DNA of 64,000 nucleotides from Cytobacillus firmus (GCF_023612095.1 NZ_CP086235.1:269001-333000), one strand, 5' to 3'; positions 43,441-52,485 are shown, counted from the first letter of the stretch. Program-made: numbers and translations. The notes: a model not told the origin generated them from the sequence alone.

Positions 43441-44469
43441 TTATATTTTCCGGTACCGTCTTAGGGCAGCAATATTCAGAACCATAAAGAGCAGGGAGAA
43501 AGCGAGCAGCATCAGCAGATCTTTATAAATCATATCCCATCCAAAACCTCTCACCATTACATTTCGTAATGCTTCAGCCGCATAATATAAAGGTGTGAAA
43601 GGGCCGACCCAGCTGAGCCACTCTGAAATGGTCTCAAGATTGAACAGCCCCGAGAAAAAGATCTGCGGAACCACTATAATGGGAATGAATTGGATCATCT
43701 GCAGCTCATTGTTGGCAAACGATGACAGCAGGATTCCCAGAGTCAATGCTGTCAGCGAAAGAAGCAATGTGATCAGAAGGACATAGCCAAAAGAGCCTTC
43801 CATTATCATGCCAAGCACATAGATTGTGTACCAGGCAATGATGGCTGCCTGGATCATCGTGAAAATCCCAAATCCAATAATATACCCTGTAACAATTTCC
43901 CATTTCCTGAGCGGACTGGTCAAAAGCCGTTCGAGTGTTCCGGTGGTCCTTTCCCTTAAAAAGGATACCCCGGCAATCAGGAATACAAAGAAAAAGATAA
44001 AGAATCCAAGCAGAACCGGCCCGAAATAATCAAACTGCCCCATGTCCTCGGAGCCGAATAAATAATCGGTTTTTACTTCCTGATTCCCGCCATTTGGCTG
44101 CAGTGGCTTCAATGCACCCTTAACCCATCTCATCACAGTCCCGTTGATATTTGGGTCACTGCCTTCGAGAACGACTGACGTCGGCGTTTGATCAAACATC
44201 AGATACGCATCCAGCTTCTTGTCTGATAAGTCCTTTTCCGCGAGCTTCTCTGTTTCATAGTATTCGAGCTTGGCATGTTCCAGGTTGAGCTGAGCCTCTA
44301 TTTTTTCAGGCAGATCCACGAGGCCGATTTTTGGCGTATATTCATCTCCGTTAAACACAAGATGAAGCATGGTCATGACCAGGATCGGGGCGAGGATCAA
44401 TAGAGCCATTGTCCGTTTATCTCTTACAATCTGGCGCAGTATTCGAATAACCAGAGCCATAATCCTCAT
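43441..44469 (-). CDS. ABC-2 type exporter permease
   Basis: The ATG at 44469 lies six bases after GGAGGTG and gives 342 residues; an ATG ten codons upstream lies inside the ATPase gene. There is one N-terminal membrane segment, a large extracytoplasmic domain of about 120 residues, then five C-terminal segments (GVSFLRERTTGTLERLLTSPL, IIVVPQIFFSGLFNLETISE), the layout of YhfI/LinM-like ABC-2 permeases. It starts one base after the ATPase stop, so the two are translationally coupled. The substrate is probably a lipophilic or toxic compound, judging from the TetR control. Confidence 0.88.
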   Translation of the reverse strand: MRIMALVIRILRQIVRDKRTMALLILAPILVMTMLHLVFNGDEYTPKIGLVDLPEKIEAQLNLEHAKLEYYETEKLAEKDLSDKKLDAYLMFDQTPTSVVLEGSDPNINGTVMRWVKGALKPLQPNGGNQEVKTDYLFGSEDMGQFDYFGPVLLGFFIFFFVFLIAGVSFLRERTTGTLERLLTSPLRKWEIVTGYIIGFGIFTMIQAAIIAWYTIYVLGMIMEGSFGYVLLITLLLSLTALTLGILLSSFANNELQMIQFIPIIVVPQIFFSGLFNLETISEWLSWVGPFTPLYYAAEALRNVMVRGFGWDMIYKDLLMLLAFSLLFMVLNIAALRRYRKI

Positions 44470-44470
44470 G

Positions 44471-45190
44471 TTAGGCACCTCCATATGCCAGGAAGGCATC
44501 TTCTATATTGGCCGCGCCTGCTTGCTGCATTAATTCTTCCGGTGTCCCTGCTGCAATGAGCTGTCCGTCTCTGATCATGCCCAGCCTGTCGCACTTTCCT
44601 GCTTCATCCATGACATGAGTGGTCACAAGGATGGTAGTCCCTTTCTCCTTCAGGCGTTTAAACGATTCCCAGATGCTTCTTCTGAGGACGGGATCAATTC
44701 CTACAGTAGGTTCATCAAGAATGAGGAGACCGGGACTATGCAGAAGGGAAATGGCAAGGGAAAGTCTTCTCTTCATACCTCCTGAATAGTCGGAAACCAT
44801 TTTATGAAGGTGGTCTGTTAATGAAACCAATTCCATCACCTCATTCATCCGCTGCCTTTTTTCTTTGCCGCCTAAACCGTACAGAGCCGCAAAGAATTCC
44901 AGATTTTCCTTTGCTGTTAAGTCGGTGTACAGAGCATCGGATTGGGCCATGTAGCCGATTCGTTTGATCAGGTCCAGCCTGGGCATTTTTTCGCTGAAAA
45001 TATAATTTTCACCCTGTGCTGGCTCCTCCAGGCCTGCCAGCTGTTTAACAAGCGTCGTTTTGCCTGCTCCGGATGGGCCGAGCAGGCCGAAAATCTCCCC
45101 TTCATAAATCTCAAGGCTGATGTCATTTAGAACCTGATGTTTTCCGTAATTTTTGGATACATGTTGAATGGAAACGATTGGATTATTCAT
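44471..45190 (-). CDS. ABC exporter ATP-binding protein
   Basis: A 239-residue ATPase with ATG behind AAAAGGAG. Walker A is GPSGAGKTT, the Q-loop YMAQSD, the signature YSGGMKRRLS and Walker B LLILDEPTVGIDP, then TTHVMDEA. It forms one exporter with the permease just downstream. Its promoter has the paired palindrome at 45212 and 45262. Confidence 0.93.
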   Translation of the reverse strand: MNNPIVSIQHVSKNYGKHQVLNDISLEIYEGEIFGLLGPSGAGKTTLVKQLAGLEEPAQGENYIFSEKMPRLDLIKRIGYMAQSDALYTDLTAKENLEFFAALYGLGGKEKRQRMNEVMELVSLTDHLHKMVSDYSGGMKRRLSLAISLLHSPGLLILDEPTVGIDPVLRRSIWESFKRLKEKGTTILVTTHVMDEAGKCDRLGMIRDGQLIAAGTPEELMQQAGAANIEDAFLAYGGA

Positions 45191-45211
45191 TTGTTCACTC
45201 CTTTTTCAAAA

Positions 45212-45277
45212 GTGAGTAATCACTCACTCCCATCGTAAATGAACCACCGCCTGTTTGTAAAGTGAGTAATCACTCAT
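45212..45277 (-). promoter_or_regulatory. Paired TetR-type operators of the ABC exporter
   Basis: GTGAGTAATCACTCAC at 45212-45227 and GTGAGTAATCACTCAT at 45262-45277 are two nearly identical 16-bp palindromes 50 bp apart, directly upstream of the exporter ATPase gene. They fit operators of the TetR regulator encoded at the end of the cluster. Confidence 0.75.
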
Positions 45278-45309
45278 TTTGGTTAATATTCTGCTTAAGA
45301 TGAGCGTTT

Positions 45310-45325
45310 TGTGAGTTAAGTCACT
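45310..45325 (+). promoter_or_regulatory. Crp/Fnr-type binding site upstream of the Fnr-like gene
   Basis: TGTGA, six bases (GTTAAG), TCACT. This matches the Fnr/Crp consensus half-sites TGTGA-N6-TCACA except for the last base. It lies about 60 bp before the start of a Crp/Fnr-family gene, suggesting autoregulation. Confidence 0.55.
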
Positions 45326-45385
45326 TCTTCACAAGCGGGTCTCAGCTAGAATATTTCTTAAGAATGGTAAAAGCGGGGGATGGGA

Positions 45386-46108
45386 ATGGAATATGAAAAG
45401 CAGGATCATAGGCCGTTAATCAACGAATTTTTAGGCAAGATTGAGATTTTTAAAGAGCTCCCCATTGAATCTCTAGAGCGGATCGATAATCGAATTATTA
45501 AGAAAGCTTATTTAAAAGGCGAAAGAATTATGTCTGAATATGAGATTGCCCAGGGAGTTTACTTTGTGCACTCCGGCATTGTGAAGCTGACGAAGCAGGA
45601 TGAACATGGAAATGAGCTGATTGTCTGCATTAAGAAAAAGGGCGAAATTTTTGCTGAAGCCAACCTCTTTAATCAGGAGGGCCATACGTATCCTGCGACA
45701 GGTACCATGGTGCAGGATGGTGAAATCTATTTTCTGAAGACCGATGAACTGGAGCAGGAGCTTCTGTATTCGCCGGAAATGGCCGTACAGATTATCCGCT
45801 TTATGAGTGAATCTCTGCGTGATATGACCTCGATTATGAGGGATATTGCGCTGCTTGATGTGTATACGAAAACAGTCCGGACTTTGGAAAGGCTTGCGGA
45901 AAAGTTCGGCGCCAACTACTGCAACCGGATGCACCTTGAGCTTCCGATAACCGTCCAGGAATTCTCCACCCTTGTTGGAACATCCCGGGAAAGTGTCAGC
46001 CGTGTTTTTTCCAGGCTGAAAAAAGAAGGCATCATCGAAATTACAGGCAGGAAAATCGTTATTGTGGACTGGTGCAAATTTTGCTCCCTTTACCGCCAGA
46101 AGCTGTAG
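45386..46108 (+). CDS. Crp/Fnr-family transcriptional regulator
   Basis: The ATG at 45386 is well placed after AAGCGGGGGA; 240 residues. It has a cyclic-nucleotide-binding-type beta barrel (KGERIMSEYEIAQGVYFVHS then GIVKLTKQDEHGNELIV), a long dimer helix, and a C-terminal winged helix (ITVQEFSTLVGTSRESVSRV then FSRLKKEGII). The end is VDWCKFCSLYRQKL, a CxxC close to the C-terminus. B. subtilis Fnr uses C-terminal cysteines for its iron-sulphur cluster, but it has three. This protein might bind a cluster with Cys elsewhere (YCNRM) or be a different oxygen or redox sensor. Confidence 0.87.
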   Translation: MEYEKQDHRPLINEFLGKIEIFKELPIESLERIDNRIIKKAYLKGERIMSEYEIAQGVYFVHSGIVKLTKQDEHGNELIVCIKKKGEIFAEANLFNQEGHTYPATGTMVQDGEIYFLKTDELEQELLYSPEMAVQIIRFMSESLRDMTSIMRDIALLDVYTKTVRTLERLAEKFGANYCNRMHLELPITVQEFSTLVGTSRESVSRVFSRLKKEGIIEITGRKIVIVDWCKFCSLYRQKL

Positions 46109-46182
46109 GGAACCGTCTTTACTCCAGCCTGCTTTTTTGTTATATAATAGAGTCATAGACTTATGACTCTGAGGTGCAAAGC

Positions 46183-46617
46183 ATGGCTGATTTTCGTTCG
46201 AGTGAGATTATCAAAAAACCTGTACATGAAGTATTTGATTATATGATTAAGATGGAAAATGTCTCTGAACTTATGCCGTTTGTCGTGAAAGTGGAAAAAC
46301 AGACCGAGGGAGAGACCGGAAAAGGAACAAAGTTTGTGGAAACACGCATGGTCAGAGGGAAAAAGATCAGCGCAGAAGTTGAAATCATTGATTTTGAACA
46401 GGACAGAACCTATACCACCCGCAGCAATGCCAATGGACTGATCACCGAATATAAATATGATTTTCATGAAATAGAAGAAGGAACCCAGGTGGAGATGGAA
46501 GCAACCGTCAAAACCAGCGGGCTTGTTGCCAGATTGACGAGGCGTTTCATCGTGAATATTGTGAAGCAGGAAGACGGAAGCCAGCTTCAGTATTTGAAGG
46601 AAATGATGGAGAAGTAG
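46183..46617 (+). CDS. SRPBCC (START-like) family protein
   Basis: The ATG at 46183 follows GAGGTG at six bases; 144 residues. The pattern SSEIIKKPVHEVFDYMIKME, then GTKFVETRMVRGKKI, is that of polyketide-cyclase/SRPBCC proteins with a hydrophobic ligand cavity. The ligand and role are unknown. Single gene with its own terminator. Confidence 0.85.
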   Translation: MADFRSSEIIKKPVHEVFDYMIKMENVSELMPFVVKVEKQTEGETGKGTKFVETRMVRGKKISAEVEIIDFEQDRTYTTRSNANGLITEYKYDFHEIEEGTQVEMEATVKTSGLVARLTRRFIVNIVKQEDGSQLQYLKEMMEK

Positions 46618-46620
46618 CAG

Positions 46621-46648
46621 AAAAGGGAGCGGAAGGCTCCCTTTTTTC
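46621..46648 (+). terminator. Terminator of the SRPBCC gene
   Basis: Stem AAGGGAGC / GCTCCCTT followed by TTTTCT. It meets the stop codon of the convergent bshB2. Confidence 0.85.
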
Positions 46649-47316
46649 TATATTTTATAAGTCCAAAAGCGCTCTTTATACATTCTTGCCAGTACTTCCG
46701 GATCCTGATTTTTAATGCTTTCTTCCATGTTCGCTGCCATCAGCTGTGTCTGGGAGGCGTGCGCCTTAATGGCTGCGATTTTCCGGTCGATAACCGCACT
46801 TACATCATTGACCACATCAGCCTGGCCGATTTCTTCCTCACAGTTATTGGAGAAGGCGACACAGTGAACCTTCGGACGCTTGTCAGCAGGCAGGTCTTTT
46901 ACCGCACGGATGACAGCAGCTCCTGTCGCGTCATGGTCCGGGTGCACAGCATACCCCGGGTAGAACGTGATGACAAGGGAAGGGTTCGTCTCGCCGATGA
47001 TGGCTCCGAGCCTGTTTGCAAGCATTTCCTCATCTTCAAATTCGACAGTTTTATCCCGGTACCCAAGCATCCTTAAATCCTGGATGCCCAAAACCCTGGC
47101 TGCTTCCTCCAGCTCTTCTTTGCGGATTTTCGGCAGGGTTTCTCTGGTGGCGAAAGGGGGATTTCCCATATTGCGCCCCATTTCTCCAAGCGTCAGGCAT
47201 GCGTAGGTGACGGGTGTGCCATTATCGATATGTAAGGAAATCGTTCCTGATACGCCAAATGCTTCATCATCCGGATGAGGGAAGATGACGAGTACATGTC
47301 TTTCCTTTTCCATCAT
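46648..47316 (-). CDS. bshB2: Bacillithiol biosynthesis deacetylase BshB2
   Basis: A 222-residue PIG-L/LmbE-fold zinc deacetylase; ATG behind AAAGGAGC. The zinc site is HPDDE (H14, D16, D17) and the second motif HPDHD (H125-D129). BshB2 removes acetyl from GlcNAc-malate in bacillithiol synthesis. It follows the yojF gene by 28 bp on the same strand, the arrangement of yojF-yojG in B. subtilis, which separates it from other LmbE-like proteins. Confidence 0.93.
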   Translation of the reverse strand: MMEKERHVLVIFPHPDDEAFGVSGTISLHIDNGTPVTYACLTLGEMGRNMGNPPFATRETLPKIRKEELEEAARVLGIQDLRMLGYRDKTVEFEDEEMLANRLGAIIGETNPSLVITFYPGYAVHPDHDATGAAVIRAVKDLPADKRPKVHCVAFSNNCEEEIGQADVVNDVSAVIDRKIAAIKAHASQTQLMAANMEESIKNQDPEVLARMYKERFWTYKI

Positions 47317-47344
47317 GGTCGTGCTCCTTTCCTTTCATGTCCTC

Positions 47345-47692
47345 TTATTCAAAAGGAGTTTCACTAATTTGCAGGGCGACTGCCAGCTTGCCGCTGAAAT
47401 CATGGCCGGCTAAAAGGAGCCTGTTCTCTTCATCCACTTCAAAGTGGGTAATTCCTTCAGCATACACCCAGCCAAAATTCATTTTCAATCCAACCCGGTA
47501 AGGGCCCTTGCCGGTGACCTTTCCATGTTCATAAACCAATTGGGCATTGCGGATATAGGCGCCTGAAGAAAAGAAGGTTTCATCAAAATGGGAAGCGTAT
47601 GCCCCGTTTGTTGTTTCCAGATGAATAAAGACCTCTTTCCCGGCAAGACGGTCGATCTCTTTTTGCACATGTTCCATTACTGCTGGTTCCAT
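47345..47692 (-). CDS. yojF: YojF family protein
   Basis: A 115-residue soluble protein with ATG behind AAAGGGGG. It matches YojF in size and position (DUF1806), directly upstream of bshB2. The sequence has a conserved KGPYRVGLKMNFGWVYAEGI stretch. Function is unknown; the conserved pairing hints at a link to bacillithiol or to BshB2. Confidence 0.9.
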   Translation of the reverse strand: MEPAVMEHVQKEIDRLAGKEVFIHLETTNGAYASHFDETFFSSGAYIRNAQLVYEHGKVTGKGPYRVGLKMNFGWVYAEGITHFEVDEENRLLLAGHDFSGKLAVALQISETPFE

Positions 47693-47827
47693 TTAATAGT
47701 CCCCCTTTCATATTATCTTTCTGTTTATCTTACTAAAAAAGGGAATGAAAAGCGAAAAAGTAATCTCATCGTGGACCGCTAAATTAATATCGCGGGAATT
47801 TATTTTTATCTGCTAAACCGCCCATAG

Positions 47828-47858
47828 CCAAAAGAACAGAGCCCATCCGGACTCTGTT
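47828..47858 (-). terminator. Terminator of pdxK
   Basis: On the minus strand AACAGAGTCC pairs with GGGCTCTGTT (one wobble) around GGAT, followed by CTTTTGG. It lies at the start of the 176-bp gap before yojF. Confidence 0.75.
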
Positions 47859-47868
47859 CCCCTCATTT

Positions 47869-48696
47869 TTATTCTGATTCAGTACGGCCTGCGCCATATT
47901 TGCGGTATGCACCCGGCATGGTCGGGCCCACATATTCATTTAATTGGAAGCCATGGTTGATGGCCGCAGTAATGAAGTCCTTCGCTGTTTGAACGGCTTC
48001 TTTGACAGGCTTGCCTTTTGCAATTTCTGCTGTGATGGCAGAAGAGTAGGTGCAGCCGGCGCCATGAGTGTAAGTCGTTTCAACGCGTTCGCTCTCATAA
48101 AGAGTGAACTCTTGTCCATCATATAGAAGGTCGACGGCTTTTTCGTGCTGAAGCTTGCTGCCGCCCTTGATTAATACATATTTAGCGCCAAGTTCATGAA
48201 TTTTAACAGCTGCTTCCTTCATGTCTTCAACCGTCTTGATCGGACCGGTTTTAGCCAGCTGCCATGCTTCAAACAGGTTTGGTGTGACCACTGTTGCAAG
48301 CGGGACAAGCAAATCTCTTAATGCTTCGTTCAATTCAGGATGAATCGGCTCATCTTCGCCTTTGCAGACCATAACCGGATCGATGACTACGTGATCCAGG
48401 CTGTTTTCCTTAATAGTCTTTGCGGCAATTTTGATCACTTCTTCAGAACCGAGCATGCCTGTTTTCATTGCATCGATTCCTGTCGAGATAATCGTTTCGA
48501 TCTGTGTTTCCAGAATATCTGTAGAAATCGGGAACACGTTGTGGCTCCAGTTATTTTTAGGGTCCATCGTCACGATCGTAGTCAGCGCAGTCATTCCGTA
48601 AACGCCAAGCTCCTGGAATGTCTTAAGATCAGCCTGGATGCCGGCGCCGCCGCTCGTATCCGAACCTGCGATGGTCATTACTTTTTTCATTGTCAT
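47869..48696 (-). CDS. pdxK: Pyridoxine/pyridoxal/pyridoxamine kinase (ThiD-like)
   Basis: A 275-residue ribokinase-fold protein; ATG behind AAGGAGGAATTAGGCAT. Motifs are TIAGSDTSGGAGIQADLKTF at the N-terminus, VVIDPVMVCKGED, and the anion-hole YTHGAGCTYSSAITAEIAKG with the catalytic Asp position replaced by Cys (GAGCT), as in the ThiD/PdxK group of Bacillus. B. subtilis YwdB, once called ThiD, is now known as PdxK. It phosphorylates vitamin B6 compounds. Confidence 0.9.
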   Translation of the reverse strand: MTMKKVMTIAGSDTSGGAGIQADLKTFQELGVYGMTALTTIVTMDPKNNWSHNVFPISTDILETQIETIISTGIDAMKTGMLGSEEVIKIAAKTIKENSLDHVVIDPVMVCKGEDEPIHPELNEALRDLLVPLATVVTPNLFEAWQLAKTGPIKTVEDMKEAAVKIHELGAKYVLIKGGSKLQHEKAVDLLYDGQEFTLYESERVETTYTHGAGCTYSSAITAEIAKGKPVKEAVQTAKDFITAAINHGFQLNEYVGPTMPGAYRKYGAGRTESE

Positions 48697-48839
48697 ATGC
48701 CTAATTCCTCCTTGCTGATATCTTTTACTAATTATAACAATAAGTGAAAAAGGGAAAAACTATAACGAATCGATTAGATGATTTCTCAGCATTAAGTTGT
48801 CCGCTATTGTTTTCAAAAATACAAAAGAGATCAATGAAA

Positions 48840-48877
48840 CAAAAAAGGAGCTATTCCTCAAAGAAGAATAACTCCAG
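48840..48877 (-). terminator. Terminator of the amidase gene
   Basis: On the minus strand GGAGTTATTC pairs with GAATAGCTCC, followed by TTTTTTG. Confidence 0.75.
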
Positions 48878-48886
48878 GCCAGTCTT

Positions 48887-50785
48887 TTAATTTACAACTT
48901 CTACATCGCTTTTCTTCACGAATCCTAAACGATGGTTGTAAAAAATCTGATAGTATTCATCATTTCCTTTTACAACCTTATTCGTAGCCGGATCATTATA
49001 ATACTTTGCATGATAGTAATCGGACTGAATTGGTGCTGTTGCTGTATAGATTTGGCCAGCCGGCATCTGGTATAGAACCTGTGCTTTTCCTCTTGCCCAT
49101 TCTGCAATTCCGGCCTCATCGTAAGCTGCGTCGTCCGGATAGGCAGCACCATATACAGGAATGGAATCAAGCCCTTCTTTTGGCGTGATGAGAGTCCCGC
49201 TGCCTGGGACGCTATTTTTATTGTTCGGATTATAGAACCAGGCTGTTTGGCCGCTGTAGTAAATAGCTGTCCAATCGCCTTCCTGACCGGCTTTATAGAA
49301 ACTCTGTCCAATCGCAGCTTTATTGCCCCAGTCATTAATATTTTTTGTGCTGGTGCCGCCAGGATGAAGCAGGGGATCACTGACCAATGGTGCCTCAAAG
49401 CTTGGTTCGCTGTATAAATGAATCAGGCTTGAAGACTCAGGCTCCTGTTTAATTCCTCTGTACGTAAAGTCTGGCTTATTTGTATTGAAATTTGGGCGGA
49501 TTGTGACGATATTACTGTCTTTGTCTCCTCTGCTTGGATTAATGGAAGCTCCAAGAAGGTCGAAAAAGTGTCCCCAATCCCAATAAGCGCCCGGATCCCA
49601 GTGCATGCTCTTATGTTTTGCTGTTGTTAAGCCAGGTATCTCATCATGGCCGATAATGTGCTGTCTGTCCAAAGGGATGTTGAATCGGTCTGAAAGGTAT
49701 CTTACAAGCTTTGCAGTAGAGCGGTACATTTGCTCACTGTACCAGTCTGCTCCTTCTGCAGCATACCCTTCATGCTCCAATCCGATTGAATGCATATTAA
49801 AATACCAGTTTCCTGCATGCCATGGCACATCTTCAGGACGGACCATCTGGGTGATTTTTCCGGTCTCTGAATCTATGACATAGTGTGCACTAACGTAGGA
49901 TGGATTCTGGAAGTGGCTGATGGCGGATTCTGCCGTGCCCTCAATATCATGGATAATAATATAGCGAATATCTAAATCGTCCTTTGGCCGATTGGCGATA
50001 TCGTAGTTGCCGTAATTACTTGTGCTGCTTGAAAATTGCTTATAAGCAGCAGGAATGAAAGTGCAATCAAGGCCATTGGGACAGTCGGTATTTGTGTATT
50101 TGGTGTTGCGAAGAGGGATAGTGCCAGCTGTAGTCTTATTTGGTGTAATTTCCTTGGCGTTTAATACGACTCTTTGTCCATCAAGGTTTTTTCTGGCAGC
50201 ACCTTGCTGAATGGTCTCAAAGACTTGATCTGCAAAGTCCTTAGCAATGGCTTCCTGGTCTGTTCCGCTGTATTTAACGACGGCACCGTACCAATCTGCT
50301 GCATCGGAAGGAAGTTCCCCTGTCGTTTGGCGTGCAAACTCTGCTAATAAAGCTGCACCGCCCCGGATATTTTGTTCAGGGTCTTTTTTTAAGATTTCCG
50401 GATCTTCATTTAGAAGGTTTGCGGCTGTTTTAAGCGTGCTATTCTCGCTATCCGAAACCGCAATGATTCCGTCGTCATGCTTGCCCCTGGCGCTCATGTC
50501 GGCTGGCAAATCTGCCAGGTTCATAATGCCATAGCCTCCGACCTCGCTTTGGCCTTCATGATGCTCCCAGCGTGACTGGTTATAAGCGACGGCGAGAAGG
50601 ACAGATTCAGGTACTTCAAATTCCTTCGCCGCTTTTTCAAATGCCTTTTGCAAGTGGTGCGATTCTATGCTGTTTTCTGTTGAGGCTGCGGAAGTTACGC
50701 TTGGTGTAAAGTCAGCGGGGATAGCCAAAAGGCTTGCGGTTAAGGAGAACGTTAAAATGACGGATGATAGCTTTTTAAATCTCAA
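48887..50785 (-). CDS. Secreted N-acetylmuramoyl-L-alanine amidase (Amidase_2)
   Basis: A 632-residue exported protein with signal peptide (residues 1-34, ending SAAS). Residues 40-195 are helical and resemble a lysozyme/transglycosylase-like or cell-wall-binding module (SVLLAVAYNQSRWEHHEGQS then GYGIMNLADL). The amidase domain spans about 265-410, with zinc ligands H279 (YIIIHD) and H395 (HWDPG) and the acidic EHEG. The last 200 residues look like SH3-type repeats (GQSFYKAGQEGDWTAIYYSG). It should cleave the bond between MurNAc and L-Ala in peptidoglycan. No holin or prophage genes are nearby, so it is probably for wall turnover. Confidence 0.9.
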   Translation of the reverse strand: MRFKKLSSVILTFSLTASLLAIPADFTPSVTSAASTENSIESHHLQKAFEKAAKEFEVPESVLLAVAYNQSRWEHHEGQSEVGGYGIMNLADLPADMSARGKHDDGIIAVSDSENSTLKTAANLLNEDPEILKKDPEQNIRGGAALLAEFARQTTGELPSDAADWYGAVVKYSGTDQEAIAKDFADQVFETIQQGAARKNLDGQRVVLNAKEITPNKTTAGTIPLRNTKYTNTDCPNGLDCTFIPAAYKQFSSSTSNYGNYDIANRPKDDLDIRYIIIHDIEGTAESAISHFQNPSYVSAHYVIDSETGKITQMVRPEDVPWHAGNWYFNMHSIGLEHEGYAAEGADWYSEQMYRSTAKLVRYLSDRFNIPLDRQHIIGHDEIPGLTTAKHKSMHWDPGAYWDWGHFFDLLGASINPSRGDKDSNIVTIRPNFNTNKPDFTYRGIKQEPESSSLIHLYSEPSFEAPLVSDPLLHPGGTSTKNINDWGNKAAIGQSFYKAGQEGDWTAIYYSGQTAWFYNPNNKNSVPGSGTLITPKEGLDSIPVYGAAYPDDAAYDEAGIAEWARGKAQVLYQMPAGQIYTATAPIQSDYYHAKYYNDPATNKVVKGNDEYYQIFYNHRLGFVKKSDVEVVN

Positions 50786-51062
50786 TGTATTCCCTCCCGT
50801 ATATAGAGATATATGAAGTTCTTTCTAATAGCTGAAGGATTATACCTGCACATTACATGTTAAATGATTCCATCGGTTTATAGGATTTTCTAAAAAAAGG
50901 TAATTGGTAGCAGAATGGAGATAGGGAGAAAGTAGGGGGGATTCAAAGCGATCCGCACAACCGGCAGGCCTTTTTCAAAGAAACACATTGGATTAGATGG
51001 TAAAATAAAACGATAAGGATAGTACGTCGCTGTTCCACATCACACAAAGTCAGGTGAAGGAA

Positions 51063-51674
51063 ATGAGTACAACAGGCATTATTTTGGCAGGAGGGCATTC
51101 GAGCCGTATGGGGGAGAATAAGGCTCTGCTAAAAATACAGGGAAAAACAGTGATTGAACGCATCGCCGATTCATTGGCTTCTTATACATCCCAGATGATC
51201 GTCGTTGCGAATAAACAGGATGAATACCGGTTTCTTGGGCTTCCGATAGTCAGTGACAAATGGATAGAAAAAGGTCCGCTTGCAGGAATTCAAGCAGGGC
51301 TGTCAGCGTCAACAACCCAAAAAAATCTGATTGTTGCCTGTGATATGCCCTTCATATCCGTGGATTTAGGGAGAATTCTGCTAGAAGAACTAAACAGCCG
51401 TCAGGCCGCTGTACCGGAAATGGAAGGCCGCCTTCATCCTCTGTTTGCTGCTTACCGAAAAGATGCTAAAGAAGCAGCTGAACATGCTTTAAGGAATAAT
51501 CAATTAAGAATCCGTGAGTTTTTAAATGAAATAGACACTGCCATATTAAAGGATGAAGAACTGAAGAAGAGAGGTTTTCTCGCCGAGGATGCCTATTTTT
51601 TTAATATGAATCATCCGGATGAGTACCAGCAGGCTCTAAAAATGGCAGCTGAAGAGGAAGGAAAATTATATTAA
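51063..51674 (+). CDS. mobA: Molybdenum cofactor guanylyltransferase MobA
   Basis: The ATG at 51063 follows AGGTGAAGG; a GTG nine bases earlier is possible. The 203-residue protein opens MSTTGIILAGGHSSRMGENK, the nucleotidyltransferase signature (LAGGxSxRMGxxK). VACDMPF holds the metal-binding Asp. It adds GMP to molybdopterin to form the dinucleotide cofactor. It is first in a cluster with moaE, moaD and moeB. Confidence 0.92.
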   Translation: MSTTGIILAGGHSSRMGENKALLKIQGKTVIERIADSLASYTSQMIVVANKQDEYRFLGLPIVSDKWIEKGPLAGIQAGLSASTTQKNLIVACDMPFISVDLGRILLEELNSRQAAVPEMEGRLHPLFAAYRKDAKEAAEHALRNNQLRIREFLNEIDTAILKDEELKKRGFLAEDAYFFNMNHPDEYQQALKMAAEEEGKLY

Positions 51675-51763
51675 GCAATCATCCATTTCACTTCCGGCAC
51701 AGGTTATGTCAAAATGAAACAAATAAGGCTAGAATAGGTTTTTTATATAAATGAGGTGATTCC

Positions 51764-52228
51764 ATGAATTTTGAGATTTCAAAAGATCCGATCAATATTC
51801 AAAGTGTGATCGATAAAGTGGTACAGCGCGAAGCAGGAGCGATTACGACTTTCATCGGAACCGTCCGCGAGCTGACTCACGGTAAAAAAACACTGTACTT
51901 AATCTATGAAGCATACGAGTCCATGGCTGTGAAAAAACTGGAGCAGATTGGAACCGAGATAAAAGAACGCTGGAACGGGGCGGAAGTGGCGATTACCCAC
52001 CGCACAGGCAAGCTGGATATTACCGATGTAGCGGTGGTCATTGCCGTTTCCACTCCACATCGTGCCGATTCTTATGAAGCAAACCGCTATGCGATTGAAA
52101 GAATTAAAGAAATTGTGCCGATCTGGAAAAAGGAACATTGGGAAGATGGCGAAGAGTGGATCGGCAACCAGCTGGAAACAGTGGCATATCCAAAAGGGAA
52201 GCCGGAGGGGGAAGATTTAAATGAATAA
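51764..52228 (+). CDS. moaE: Molybdopterin synthase catalytic subunit MoaE
   Basis: A 154-residue protein; ATG behind AATGAGGTG. Family motifs are GAITTFIGTVRELTHGKKTL, YEAYESMAVKKLEQI, and HRTGKLDITDVAVVIAVSTP followed by HRADSYEANRYAIERIKEIV and the catalytic-lysine region PIWKKEHWEDGEEWIGN. It transfers sulphur from thiocarboxylated MoaD into precursor Z. Its stop overlaps the moaD start by 8 bp. Confidence 0.95.
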   Translation: MNFEISKDPINIQSVIDKVVQREAGAITTFIGTVRELTHGKKTLYLIYEAYESMAVKKLEQIGTEIKERWNGAEVAITHRTGKLDITDVAVVIAVSTPHRADSYEANRYAIERIKEIVPIWKKEHWEDGEEWIGNQLETVAYPKGKPEGEDLNE

Positions 52229-52451
52229 AATCATGTTTTTTGCCCATTTGCGGGACCGTGTTGGAGAAGAGTCTGTAGCAAGGGATTTCAGCGGCAAAAC
52301 CATCGCTGAACTGAAACAGCTGCTTGAGGAAGAATTCGGGCTGAAGCTTGATTCAGTCATGGCAGCTGTGAACGAAGAATTCGCTTCAGATGATGAAGTC
52401 ATTCAGAATGGAGATACGGTTGCGTTTATCCCTCCAGTCAGCGGCGGGTGA
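52221..52451 (+). CDS. moaD: Molybdopterin synthase sulphur carrier MoaD
   Basis: A 76-residue ubiquitin-fold protein that ends FIPPVSGG; the terminal Gly-Gly is adenylated and thiocarboxylated by MoeB. The start overlaps moaE, which suggests translational coupling and equal dosage of the two synthase subunits. Confidence 0.95.
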   Translation: MNKIMFFAHLRDRVGEESVARDFSGKTIAELKQLLEEEFGLKLDSVMAAVNEEFASDDEVIQNGDTVAFIPPVSGG

Positions 52452-52485
52452 TGCAGCTTTTCTTTCATTGAGAGGAGGGGCCCTA

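Noticed and set aside
48887..50785. Prophage endolysin
   Set aside because: The protein has a classical signal peptide and wall-binding repeats, and no holin, tail or integrase genes are nearby, so a housekeeping autolysin role is more likely.
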